Assembly: GCA_947623855.1 (NCBI GenBank)
Contig: CANQHW010000026.1
Span: forward strand, 1-11,605
Reading direction: 5' to 3'
Length of the DNA: 11,605 bases
Source: an uncultured Bacilli bacterium
Lineage (GTDB): Bacteria; Bacillota_I; Bacilli_A; RF39; UBA660
Shown here: piece by piece, positions 6,330 through 11,605 of the stretch
Numbering within the stretch: the first letter of the stretch is position 1
Layout of the letters: each line of letters begins with the position of its first letter
The notes under the pieces: model-generated
Seen by the model: the letters and a program-made list of their open reading frames with translations, nothing else
What the model was told of the DNA's origin: nothing
The model's database searches: none
Position numbers and translations under genes: made by a program

Positions 6330-6872
6330 ATGAAAATAATATTTTATCTAAACGATAAAGAACTAACTATCATAAAAGATCAAACCTATCTATACGAATT
6401 AAACTCTCTATCCAAAGGAAATATCGTAAACATTAAAGAATTTACCCACGAAGTCTTACCCCTTCTTAAAAACTTAAAAATAAACCGAGGACTTATCGGC
6501 GAAGATGCTAAAATATACCTAAATGAAATAATCACCCCCATCAATGAACTGTTTTATAAAGAAATATTTACCGAATTAGGATTTAATAACATTGAAATAT
6601 GTAGTATTAAAATATTCTTAACCGAAAATAACACTTTATATTTAATCTCCAATAAATATTCTACCCATCTCTATCATGGTAACAACTACTATGAATTAAA
6701 TGATTTAAATATCTTTCAAAATTTAAAATTTAAAAATCCTATCAAAATATTTGGTAATAATCCCCATATAAATACCTTAAAAAATACCCTAAAAAACCAA
6801 GTAGCTACCAAAGTATATCTATTCTATCCCCCTGAAAACTATATTTTAAATTTAATTAAAAAAATAATGTAA
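6330..6872 (+). CDS. Protein of unknown function, possibly a reduced actin/MreB-like fold
   Basis: A 180-residue soluble protein with no signal peptide, rich in Asn, Ile and Lys. I do not recognise it with confidence. Two stretches resemble the ASKHA (actin/MreB/FtsA) fold. KIYLNEIITPINELFYKEIF.ELGFNNIEI (about 61-90) runs in parallel with the MreB segment 'ITxVExRAVxEAAxxAGAxxV'. The C-terminal IKIFGNNPHINTLKNTL...VYLFYPPENYILNLIKKI (about 138-179) parallels the MreB/FtsA 'LTGGGALLxGLxxxL...VxxAxDPxxxVAxGxG' end. The nucleotide-binding glycines and aspartates are absent. In Bacillus, spoIIIQ-proximal mbl (mreB-like) lies beyond spoIIQ, which fits a decayed relative but is inference. Ribosome site AAAGGAAGTG 8 nt before the ATG. 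It is flanked by terminators on both sides. Confidence 0.55.
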   Translation: MKIIFYLNDKELTIIKDQTYLYELNSLSKGNIVNIKEFTHEVLPLLKNLKINRGLIGEDAKIYLNEIITPINELFYKEIFTELGFNNIEICSIKIFLTENNTLYLISNKYSTHLYHGNNYYELNDLNIFQNLKFKNPIKIFGNNPHINTLKNTLKNQVATKVYLFYPPENYILNLIKKIM

Positions 6873-6892
6873 ACCCTATTGCATTATTTTTT
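6859..6892 (+). terminator. Intrinsic terminator after the 180-residue protein gene
   Basis: An A-rich arm (6859-6869, AAAAAATAATG) pairs with CATTATTTTTT (6882-6892) around a 12-nt loop that contains the stop codon. The A-tract/hairpin/T-tract form can work in both directions. The -35 of the next promoter lies in the 3' part of this hairpin. Confidence 0.65.
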
Positions 6893-6907
6893 ATTTTAGT
6901 TTATTAT
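6879..6907 (+). promoter_or_regulatory. Promoter of the LytTR regulator/kinase operon
   Basis: TTGCAT (6879-6884) and TATTAT (6902-6907) are separated by 17 bp, a good SigA promoter. Transcription should begin near 6914, immediately before a hairpin at 6916-6942. Confidence 0.7.
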
Positions 6908-6915
6908 TAAAATAC

Positions 6916-6942
6916 GCATTTTCGCTAATAGCGAAAAAATGC
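6916..6942 (+). promoter_or_regulatory. Hairpin at the 5' end of the regulator mRNA
   Basis: GCATTTTCGC (6916-6925) pairs with GCGAAAAAATGC (6931-6942) around a TAATA loop, with two extra A in the 3' arm. Given the promoter at 6879-6907, the transcript would begin almost exactly at this stem. It ends 8 nt before the AAGGAG ribosome site. It could stabilise the mRNA or be a protein-binding inverted repeat; no T run follows, so it is not a terminator. Confidence 0.5.
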
Positions 6943-6963
6943 TTAAATGAAGGAGTGATTACT

Positions 6964-7659
6964 ATGATTAAATTTATTGTTGTAGAAGATGATAAAAATG
7001 AACAAAACGAGATTAAAAAGATAATTAATAAAGTAACATTTAAAACCGATATTAACTTTGAAATAAAAGTCTTTGAAAAATATGACTCTAACTTAAAAGC
7101 TTTAATTGATGATTGTGATGAAGTTAAAATTTATATCCTTGATATCGAATTAGATAACAAAATATCTGGTGTTCAAATAGCTAAAATGATTCGGAAAATT
7201 GACTTAGAAGATGAAATTATCTTTATAACTAATCATGACCATATGTTTGAAGAAGTTTATCGCAGTGTTTATAAAGTTTATGACTTCATCGAAAAATTTA
7301 ATAATTTTGAAGAAAGATTAACTAAATCCTTAACCAATCTTCTAAACCGCGAATATAGTAATAAAGTCTTCCGTTATACCGCTCGTAATGTGGAATTAGA
7401 CGTCTATTTTAAAAATATTTTATACGTCTATCGTGATAGCTGCGACCGTAAATTAATCGTTAGATCCGTAAGTAATACCTATGCCATAAATATGACAATC
7501 AAAGAAATTAAAGAAAAACTCGGACCTAAATTTAAACAAATAAGTAGATCCTGTTTAGTCAATGAAGACTATATCGAATCCTTTAATTTTAAAGATGGTT
7601 ATGTAATTTTAAGCAATGGCGAAAAAGTAGAATATTTAGCTAAAAGTTATCGTTCCTAA
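6964..7659 (+). CDS. LytTR-family response regulator (AgrA-like)
   Basis: A 231-residue two-component regulator. The receiver domain (1-125) has the acidic pair Glu8/Asp9-Asp10, phospho-acceptor Asp60 in IYILDIEL, Thr89 in IFITN and Lys111 in FIEKF, so it should be phosphorylated normally. The C-terminal LytTR DNA-binding domain (about 132-231) has NILYVYRD (151-158) and the diagnostic FKQISRSCLVNEDYI (190-204). Family members bind pairs of 9-bp direct repeats with a 12-13 bp spacer; such a repeat lies at 8469-8498. The start is the ATG at 6964, 8 nt after AAGGAG (6950-6955); the in-frame GTG at 6955 lies within that site. The kinase gene begins 1 nt after the stop. Confidence 0.9.
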   Translation: MIKFIVVEDDKNEQNEIKKIINKVTFKTDINFEIKVFEKYDSNLKALIDDCDEVKIYILDIELDNKISGVQIAKMIRKIDLEDEIIFITNHDHMFEEVYRSVYKVYDFIEKFNNFEERLTKSLTNLLNREYSNKVFRYTARNVELDVYFKNILYVYRDSCDRKLIVRSVSNTYAINMTIKEIKEKLGPKFKQISRSCLVNEDYIESFNFKDGYVILSNGEKVEYLAKSYRS

Positions 7660-7660
7660 A

Positions 7661-8458
7661 ATGTTTCAAAAATTAAGTACTTACTTTTTTAATATATCGC
7701 ATTTTCTCTACTATCAAGATATATTATTATTTTTTGTTAAAATTCATTTTTTCGCCATTACTTATTATAATTACTACCTCAAAGAAGAACTTCTTATACT
7801 TACCATCTTTTTCTTTATAATTAATCTAATAAAACTCAAACTAGAAAATATCTCTTATCAAAATATTAACCATCATCTTCTTTTAGAATATAAAGATATT
7901 TCCAATAAATTAAATGACTATCGTTTATTTAAACATAATATCTATGCTAACTTATTAAGTTTAAAATACCAAAAAGAAAACCTATCCTCTGCAATTGATA
8001 CTATTTTACAAAAATATACTAATAAAAAAAGTTTTCCCTCTCCTAACTTAACTATTATCGAAGATTTTATCTATAACCATATTTGTGAATATGAAAACCT
8101 AAATATTAAAATAAATGTTACTTTAGAAGATAAAATTATTCAAGATATTGCCTGTAAGAAATATCTTAATTTTTTTGAAACCTTAAGTATTTTAATTAAC
8201 AATGCTTGTGAAGCTGCTCTTGATACCAATAAAAAACTTTTTTACCTTGAAGCTTATCTTGAAGATAATTATTTAATAATATCCATCATCAATACTTTTA
8301 GTAATACCATAGATATTGAATCCTTTGGTAATCTTAACTATTCTACCAAGAAAAGAAAATCTGGTTTAGGCATCTATGGTGCTCTTAAAAATAACCCTAA
8401 TCTTAAATTTAGAATCCTAGATGATGTTTTTATCTCAGAATATAAAATAACTATCTAA
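7661..8458 (+). CDS. Short GHKL sensor histidine kinase (AgrC-like)
   Basis: A 265-residue kinase that should phosphorylate the LytTR regulator encoded just before it. The N-terminal ~62 residues hold about two hydrophobic helices (17-37 and 42-60) in place of the six or so of AgrC. The phospho-accepting His92 sits in YRLFKHNIYANLLSL (87-101), which matches the AgrC-type H-box. The ATPase domain has the N-box ILINNACEAAL (177-187, Asn181) and a glycine box KSGLGIYG (233-240). With so little outside the membrane, the sensed signal is likely within or near the membrane, or taken through a partner. Only 1 nt separates it from the regulator stop and no ribosome site is visible, so translation is probably coupled. 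No agrB, agrD or peptide-precursor gene was found near it. Confidence 0.85.
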   Translation: MFQKLSTYFFNISHFLYYQDILLFFVKIHFFAITYYNYYLKEELLILTIFFFIINLIKLKLENISYQNINHHLLLEYKDISNKLNDYRLFKHNIYANLLSLKYQKENLSSAIDTILQKYTNKKSFPSPNLTIIEDFIYNHICEYENLNIKINVTLEDKIIQDIACKKYLNFFETLSILINNACEAALDTNKKLFYLEAYLEDNYLIISIINTFSNTIDIESFGNLNYSTKKRKSGLGIYGALKNNPNLKFRILDDVFISEYKITI

Positions 8459-8468
8459 AAAATTTTTA

Positions 8469-8498
8469 AGACATAAAACTCGCTATTTTAGACATAAA
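8469..8498 (+). promoter_or_regulatory. Candidate LytTR binding site: 9-bp direct repeat, 12-bp spacer
   Basis: AGACATAAA occurs at 8469-8477 and again at 8490-8498, with exactly 12 bp between, a 21-bp period that puts both copies on one face of the helix. Similarity extends a little to either side (TAAGACATAAAACT and TTAGACATAAACTT). This is the geometry known for AgrA/ComE-type LytTR regulators. It lies 11 bp after the kinase stop and ends 4 bp before the -35 region of the next promoter. Confidence 0.6.
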
Positions 8499-8521
8499 CT
8501 TCTTCTTTCTAAAACAACTTA

Positions 8522-8530
8522 TGCTACATT
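8522..8530 (+). promoter_or_regulatory. Extended -10 promoter with poor -35, ahead of csp
   Basis: TGCTACATT (8522-8530) is an extended -10. The -35 window (8502-8507, CTTCTT) is poor, as expected where an activator is needed, and the direct repeat lies just upstream. Transcription from about 8537 would give a ~115-nt leader before csp, including a hairpin (8548-8552 with 8570-8574, AACCG/CGGTT). Long structured leaders are common for cold-shock genes. Confidence 0.5.
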
Positions 8531-8611
8531 ATTTTTGCACGCTTTAAAACCGCCGCAGATTTTGTCGAACGGTTACTTAAAAAATAGAAGTGTGAGTGTG
8601 TTATATTTAGT

Positions 8612-8650
8612 ATGCAGTACAAAAAAAGAATTAGAAGGGAAGTGTATTAG
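8612..8650 (+). CDS. Possible 12-codon leader peptide before csp
   Basis: ATG at 8612 opens a 12-codon frame (MQYKKRIRREVY) whose TAG stop ends 1 nt before the csp ATG, overlapping the csp ribosome site. It is strongly basic. No good ribosome site is visible for it, so it may be chance. If translated, it could couple to csp or expose its start. Confidence 0.15.
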   Translation: MQYKKRIRREVY

Positions 8651-8651
8651 T

Positions 8652-8864
8652 ATGCGAAGTAAGGTAAAATGGTTTAATAACGAAAAAGGTTATGGTTTCA
8701 TTGAATATAAAGATAACGAAGATATCTTTGTTCATTATTCAGCTATTGCCAAAGAAGGTTACAAAACTTTAAAAGAAGGCGAATATGTCGAATTTAAACT
8801 TATCGAAACTCCAAAAGGATTACAAGCTATTAATGTAACATCTTTAGAAATGACTACAATATAG
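8652..8864 (+). CDS. Cold-shock domain protein (CspA family)
   Basis: A 70-residue single cold-shock domain protein that binds single-stranded nucleic acid and keeps mRNA unfolded. The two RNA-binding motifs are clear: KGYGFIEY (RNP1, about 12-19) and DIFVHYSAI (RNP2, about 24-32), preceded by KVKWFNNEKGYG. The start at 8652 matches the family N-terminus and has a GAAGGGAAG ribosome site about 9 nt upstream. The same frame stays open back to a TTG at 8535, but that stretch has no ribosome site and would precede the domain with unrelated residues. The promoter ahead of it bears a candidate LytTR site. A small hairpin terminator overlaps its stop codon. Confidence 0.93.
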   Translation: MRSKVKWFNNEKGYGFIEYKDNEDIFVHYSAIAKEGYKTLKEGEYVEFKLIETPKGLQAINVTSLEMTTI

Positions 8865-8874
8865 TAGTTTTTTT
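8853..8874 (+). terminator. Small intrinsic terminator after csp
   Basis: ACTAC (8853-8857) pairs with GTAGT (8864-8868) around a 6-nt loop that contains the stop codon, followed by six T. The stem is short, so it is probably leaky. Confidence 0.5.
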
Positions 8875-8884
8875 CTTGAGTTTA

Positions 8885-8893
8885 TGATACAAT
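8885..8893 (+). promoter_or_regulatory. Extended -10 promoter of hpf
   Basis: TGATACAAT (8885-8893) is an extended -10. No good -35 is visible 17 bp upstream, where the csp terminator lies. Transcription from about 8900 would leave a short leader with the AAAGGTGA ribosome site. Confidence 0.6.
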
Positions 8894-8914
8894 AAAAACA
8901 AGAAAGGTGATATG

Positions 8915-9448
8915 ATGAAATTAAATATCCGTGGTAACAAAATAGAAGTTACTGATGCTATCAAAGAATATGTAACTGATAAGATAGCAAGACTAGATCG
9001 TTATTTTGAAGAACCTGATGCTATAGAGGTATATGCTCTAATTAAAGTGAAAGGAAAAGAAGAAACCATTGAAATAACTGTTCCAACTAAGAGATTTACC
9101 CTAAGAGCTGAAGAAACCAATGATGATTTATATGCTGCCATTGACCTAGTTATCGATAAACTAGAAAGACAAATAAGAAAGAATAAAACGCGGTTAAATA
9201 AAAAATACAAAAACGTTGAAGACATCTCCTTAACCCTTGACTTTGAAGTTGCCAAAGACGAAGAGGAAGAAGAAAAAATTGTCCGTAGAAAAGAAATAGA
9301 TACTAAACCTATGGATGAAGAAGAAGCCTTATTACAAGCAGAACTATTAAATCATGACTTCTTTGTATTTAAAAATATTGATGAAGAATGTGTTTCAGTC
9401 CTTTATAAAAGACATGATGGCAACTACGGAATAATTAATGTTAAATAG
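8915..9448 (+). CDS. hpf: Long-form ribosome hibernation promotion factor
   Basis: A 177-residue protein that binds the 30S decoding region and joins 70S ribosomes into silent 100S dimers in stationary phase or stress. The N-terminal HPF/RaiA domain (about 1-98) opens with the family-typical MKLNIRGNKIEVTDAIKEYV and contains KLERQIRKNKTRL. A charged linker with a run of glutamates (about 108-118) leads to the C-terminal dimerisation domain (about 121-177), recognised by VRRKEIDTKPMDEEEALLQ and DHDFFVF-like NHDFFVFKNI, with the usual end RHDGNYGII. Of two adjacent ATG codons I choose 8915, since the one at 8912 leaves only 2 nt after the ribosome site. hpf followed closely by secA is a common Firmicute order; here one extra gene stands between. 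Confidence 0.93.
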   Translation: MKLNIRGNKIEVTDAIKEYVTDKIARLDRYFEEPDAIEVYALIKVKGKEETIEITVPTKRFTLRAEETNDDLYAAIDLVIDKLERQIRKNKTRLNKKYKNVEDISLTLDFEVAKDEEEEEKIVRRKEIDTKPMDEEEALLQAELLNHDFFVFKNIDEECVSVLYKRHDGNYGIINVK

Positions 9449-9467
9449 AGTTTTAAAGCTCTTTTTT
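9447..9467 (+). terminator. Intrinsic terminator after hpf
   Basis: A 6-bp stem (9447-9452 with 9457-9462, one T-G pair) with a TTAA loop, followed by a run of T to 9467. It overlaps the hpf stop codon. Confidence 0.65.
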
Positions 9468-9468
9468 C

Positions 9469-9497
9469 TTGTTATTTTTCCTCTTTTATGTTATTAT
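9469..9497 (+). promoter_or_regulatory. Promoter of the HExxH protein gene
   Basis: TTGTTA (9469-9474) and TATTAT (9492-9497) are separated by 17 bp, with TG at 9489-9490 making an extended -10. An upstream ATG at 9488 lies inside this promoter, which supports the start at 9524. Confidence 0.7.
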
Positions 9498-9523
9498 ATT
9501 CCATTAAAAAAGGGGGTAGTACT

Positions 9524-10315
9524 ATGCTAGATATTTTAGCTAACTATCTTATGCTATCAATTGAAAATAATCTTCAAGTTAATGAAACTTATTTACGTAA
9601 TTTATTAAACTTTTTTGTAAGACATTACCATCTTTCTAATTATATTAAAAACTTAGAAATAATTTATGAACCCTATGATAATAAAGAATACTTAACTGCG
9701 GAATATGGTCTTTCTTATATCGGTATAAATCTTAAAGGTATCTTAGAAGAATTAAACTATCTTTTTCATAATGATCCCTATTATAAAAACCTTTCTTCCT
9801 ATGAAAAAAATCTCTATCAATACACTTGCTTTATTGAAGTAATTGCCCACGAAGTAAGACACGCCCGAGATTTACGAAATATTCACTCTGTTAAAGACAC
9901 TTTAGAAAAGAAAATCCTATCCCCCATAAAATGGACCTTACCCGGCTATGAAGATACTCCTAATTATTCCAAACTATTTAGAATTTATGAAAGATATTAT
10001 GAAGTATGTCCTACTGAAAGACTAGCTAATTTTACCAGTCTTAATCTATGTTATGAACTTCTAAAAAAAGTCTCTAAAAGTAATACCGTTAGAGATGAAT
10101 ATTTACTAAAACTTTTATCTAGTTTATTAAATCCTTATGAAATAAACCCTAATCCTACCAAATACTTCTTAGAAAAAGCCCATGCGCAAACTGCCTGGAA
10201 AGATATTGCTCCTGTCATACCTAAATTATCTTTAGAAAAAAAATTAATATATGGTTTTCCTATACCAGCAACTTACTATCATAAATTACAAGAAGAAAGT
10301 TTTAAATTAGATTAA
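9524..10315 (+). CDS. Putative zinc metallopeptidase-like protein (HExxH), function unknown
   Basis: A 263-residue soluble protein with no signal peptide or membrane helix. I do not recognise a named family. It carries a clear zincin motif in a helix, VIAHEVRHARD (107-117; His109, Glu110, His113), and a downstream helix with acidic residues, YYEVCPTERLANF (158-170), where Glu165 (or Glu160) could be the third zinc ligand as in gluzincins. The surrounding sequence is helical and rich in Tyr and Leu. A cytoplasmic peptidase acting on a protein partner is the simplest guess, but a non-catalytic zinc fold is possible. The start at 9524 follows AAAAGGGGGTAG with good spacing; translation from the ATG at 9488 would begin within the promoter. 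It has its own promoter and stands between hpf and secA. Confidence 0.7.
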   Translation: MLDILANYLMLSIENNLQVNETYLRNLLNFFVRHYHLSNYIKNLEIIYEPYDNKEYLTAEYGLSYIGINLKGILEELNYLFHNDPYYKNLSSYEKNLYQYTCFIEVIAHEVRHARDLRNIHSVKDTLEKKILSPIKWTLPGYEDTPNYSKLFRIYERYYEVCPTERLANFTSLNLCYELLKKVSKSNTVRDEYLLKLLSSLLNPYEINPNPTKYFLEKAHAQTAWKDIAPVIPKLSLEKKLIYGFPIPATYYHKLQEESFKLD

Positions 10316-10333
10316 AATTTTATGGGAAATACT

Positions 10334-10362
10334 TTGCATTTTATATGGGATTTTGCTACAAT
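10334..10362 (+). promoter_or_regulatory. Promoter of secA
   Basis: TTGCAT (10334-10339) and TACAAT (10357-10362) are separated by 17 bp, with TG at 10354-10355 making an extended -10. This is the best promoter in the window. An AGGAGG ribosome site (10372-10377) and the secA ATG at 10386 follow. The heptamer TATGGGA flanks the -35 on both sides (10321-10327 and 10344-10350). Confidence 0.8.
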
Positions 10363-10385
10363 ATCATATGTAGGAGGAAAATAAT

Positions 10386-11605
10386 ATGAATATCTTTAGA
10401 AAACTAATCGATTCCGAATATAAAGAATTAGAAAGATTTAAAAAAATTGCTGATAAAATCGATGCTCTAGATAGTGAGTATCAAAAATTAAGTGATGAAG
10501 AACTTGCCCATAAAACTGTAGAATTTAAAGAAGCTTTAGAAAGTGGTAAAACCCTAGATGATATTATTGTACCAGCTTTTGCTACCGTAAGAGAAGCCGC
10601 TTTCCGAGTCATTGGTGAAAAACCATACTATGTTCAATTACTTGGAGGCCTTGCTATTCATTATGGTAATATCGCGGAGATGAAAACCGGTGAAGGTAAA
10701 ACTTTAACCGAAACAATGCCCGCTTATCTTAATGCTTTAACCGGTAAAGGTGTCCACATTGTAACCGTTAATGAATTCTTAGCGAAACGGGACTCTGAAT
10801 GGAATGGAAATATCTTTAGATTCTTAGGTTTAACCGTAGGTCTTAACTTAAGAGAATTAAGTAAACAAGAGAAAAAAGAAGCTTATGATTGTGATATCTT
10901 ATATTCTACCAATAATGAAATAGGGTTTGACTACTTACGTGATAATATGGTCGTAAGAAAAGAAGACCGTGTTCAAAGACCTTTAAACTTCTGTATTGTC
11001 GATGAAGTCGACTCCATCCTTATCGATGAAGCCCGTACCCCATTAATTATTTCTGGTGGTAAGTTTGATTCTAAAAACCTTTATGTCGATGCTGATAGAG
11101 CTGTAAAAAGGTTAAAAAATGAAGTTGATTATACTATTGATGAAAAAACCAAATCTGTTTCCTTAACGGAAGAAGGAAGTAAAGTCGTTGAAGGTATTTT
11201 CCATTTAGATAACTTATATGATATCAATAATTCGGCTTTAGTTCACCATATCAACCAAGCTTTAAAAGCTAATTATGCTTTCCATATTGATGTGGATTAT
11301 GTTATTGAAGATGGTGCCATTATCATCGTTGACCAATTCACTGGTCGTTTAATGCATGGCCGTCAATTTAGTGATGGCCTACATCAAGCCCTAGAAGCTA
11401 AAGAGGGTGTAACTATCAATGAAGAAACCAAAACTATGGCCACCATTACTTTCCAAAACTTATTTAGGATGTATAATAAATTATCAGGTATGACTGGTAC
11501 TGCTAAAACTGAAGAAGAAGAATTTACCAATATTTATAATATGTATGTTATAAGAATACCTACTAATAAACCAGTTATAAGAGAAGATTTACCTGATTTA
11601 GTTTA
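10386..11605 (+). CDS. secA: Preprotein translocase ATPase SecA, N-terminal part (runs off the window)
   Basis: About 406 codons of the motor that pushes unfolded preproteins through the SecYEG channel at the cytoplasmic membrane. Visible marks are: the opening MNIFRKL; the nucleotide-binding site in GGLAIHYGNIAEMKTGEGKT (Walker A, with Lys/Thr) near residues 87-106; VHIVTVNEFLAKRD; STNNEIGFDYLRDNM; the DEAD-type Walker B and following strand IVDEVDSILIDEARTPLIISGG; the preprotein cross-linking domain start; and the conserved run VDQFTGRLMHGRQFSDGLHQA followed by ITFQNLFRMYNKLSGMTGTA. The reading frame is intact to the last base; the second ATPase fold, scaffold and C-terminal parts lie beyond. 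A full Firmicute SecA is about 800-840 residues. Strong AGGAGG site 8 nt before the ATG. Confidence 0.97.
   Translation, partial: MNIFRKLIDSEYKELERFKKIADKIDALDSEYQKLSDEELAHKTVEFKEALESGKTLDDIIVPAFATVREAAFRVIGEKPYYVQLLGGLAIHYGNIAEMKTGEGKTLTETMPAYLNALTGKGVHIVTVNEFLAKRDSEWNGNIFRFLGLTVGLNLRELSKQEKKEAYDCDILYSTNNEIGFDYLRDNMVVRKEDRVQRPLNFCIVDEVDSILIDEARTPLIISGGKFDSKNLYVDADRAVKRLKNEVDYTIDEKTKSVSLTEEGSKVVEGIFHLDNLYDINNSALVHHINQALKANYAFHIDVDYVIEDGAIIIVDQFTGRLMHGRQFSDGLHQALEAKEGVTINEETKTMATITFQNLFRMYNKLSGMTGTAKTEEEEFTNIYNMYVIRIPTNKPVIREDLPDLV

Noticed and set aside
6955..6963. GTG start for the LytTR regulator at 6955
   Set aside because: It lies inside the AAGGAG ribosome site; the ATG at 6964 has correct spacing and gives the normal receiver-domain start.
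8535..8651. N-terminal extension of the cold-shock protein from a TTG codon
   Set aside because: The frame is open, but it has no ribosome site, lies over the promoter/leader, and the family starts at the ATG at 8652.
8459..8651. Hidden autoinducer-peptide gene after the kinase
   Set aside because: All frames were read; only very short frames without convincing ribosome sites or AgrD-like features were found.
9001..9255. 84-codon open frame on the minus strand
   Set aside because: It lies inside hpf, whose protein is unmistakable on the plus strand.

Overview
The window looks like chromosomal DNA from a low-GC, spore-lineage Firmicute, probably a reduced uncultured gut Bacilli-type genome (RF39-like is my guess; placement is inference). 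The evidence is very AT-rich DNA, Firmicute-style extended -10 promoters and strong Shine-Dalgarno sites, sporulation genes (spoIID, a spoIIQ-like gene), long-form hpf next to secA, and use of UGA as a real stop (4038-4040 on +, 1551-1553 on -), which argues against Mycoplasma code 4.

Left edge (1-250): the 3' part of a GC-rich structured RNA that I cannot name, ending in an intrinsic terminator, then a long hairpin that closes the convergent ABC operon. Minus strand (2936-208): two overlapping genes for short permease-ATPase fusions, a heterodimeric ABC exporter. One ATPase has lost essentially all catalytic motifs, and both lack the H-loop histidine. Their DNA is far more AT-rich than the rest.

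2950-3032 carries back-to-back promoters. To the right, a plus-strand operon runs through a sugar-transfer-associated ATP-grasp enzyme, rpiB, ywzB (DUF1146), spoIID and a spoIIQ-like LytM pseudoenzyme, and ends at a strong terminator (6282-6313). The order matches a compressed form of the Bacillus rpiB...atp...ywzB...spoIID...spoIIQ...mbl region, with the ATP synthase operon and murA missing. A 180-residue unknown protein follows, with faint traces of an actin/MreB-type fold.

6879-8651: a promoter and 5' hairpin lead an Agr-like two-component pair (LytTR regulator and short GHKL kinase) with no agrB/agrD-type genes nearby. Just after the kinase, a 9-bp direct repeat with a 12-bp spacer (21-bp period, the usual geometry of LytTR sites) sits against a promoter with a poor -35, in front of a cold-shock protein gene. 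This suggests the system controls that promoter.

8652-11605: csp, long-form hpf, an HExxH protein of unknown role, and the first ~406 codons of secA, each with its own promoter and mostly separated by terminators. Together these are translation/stress (csp, hpf) and secretion (secA) housekeeping genes. No IS element, tRNA, CRISPR array or prophage gene was seen.
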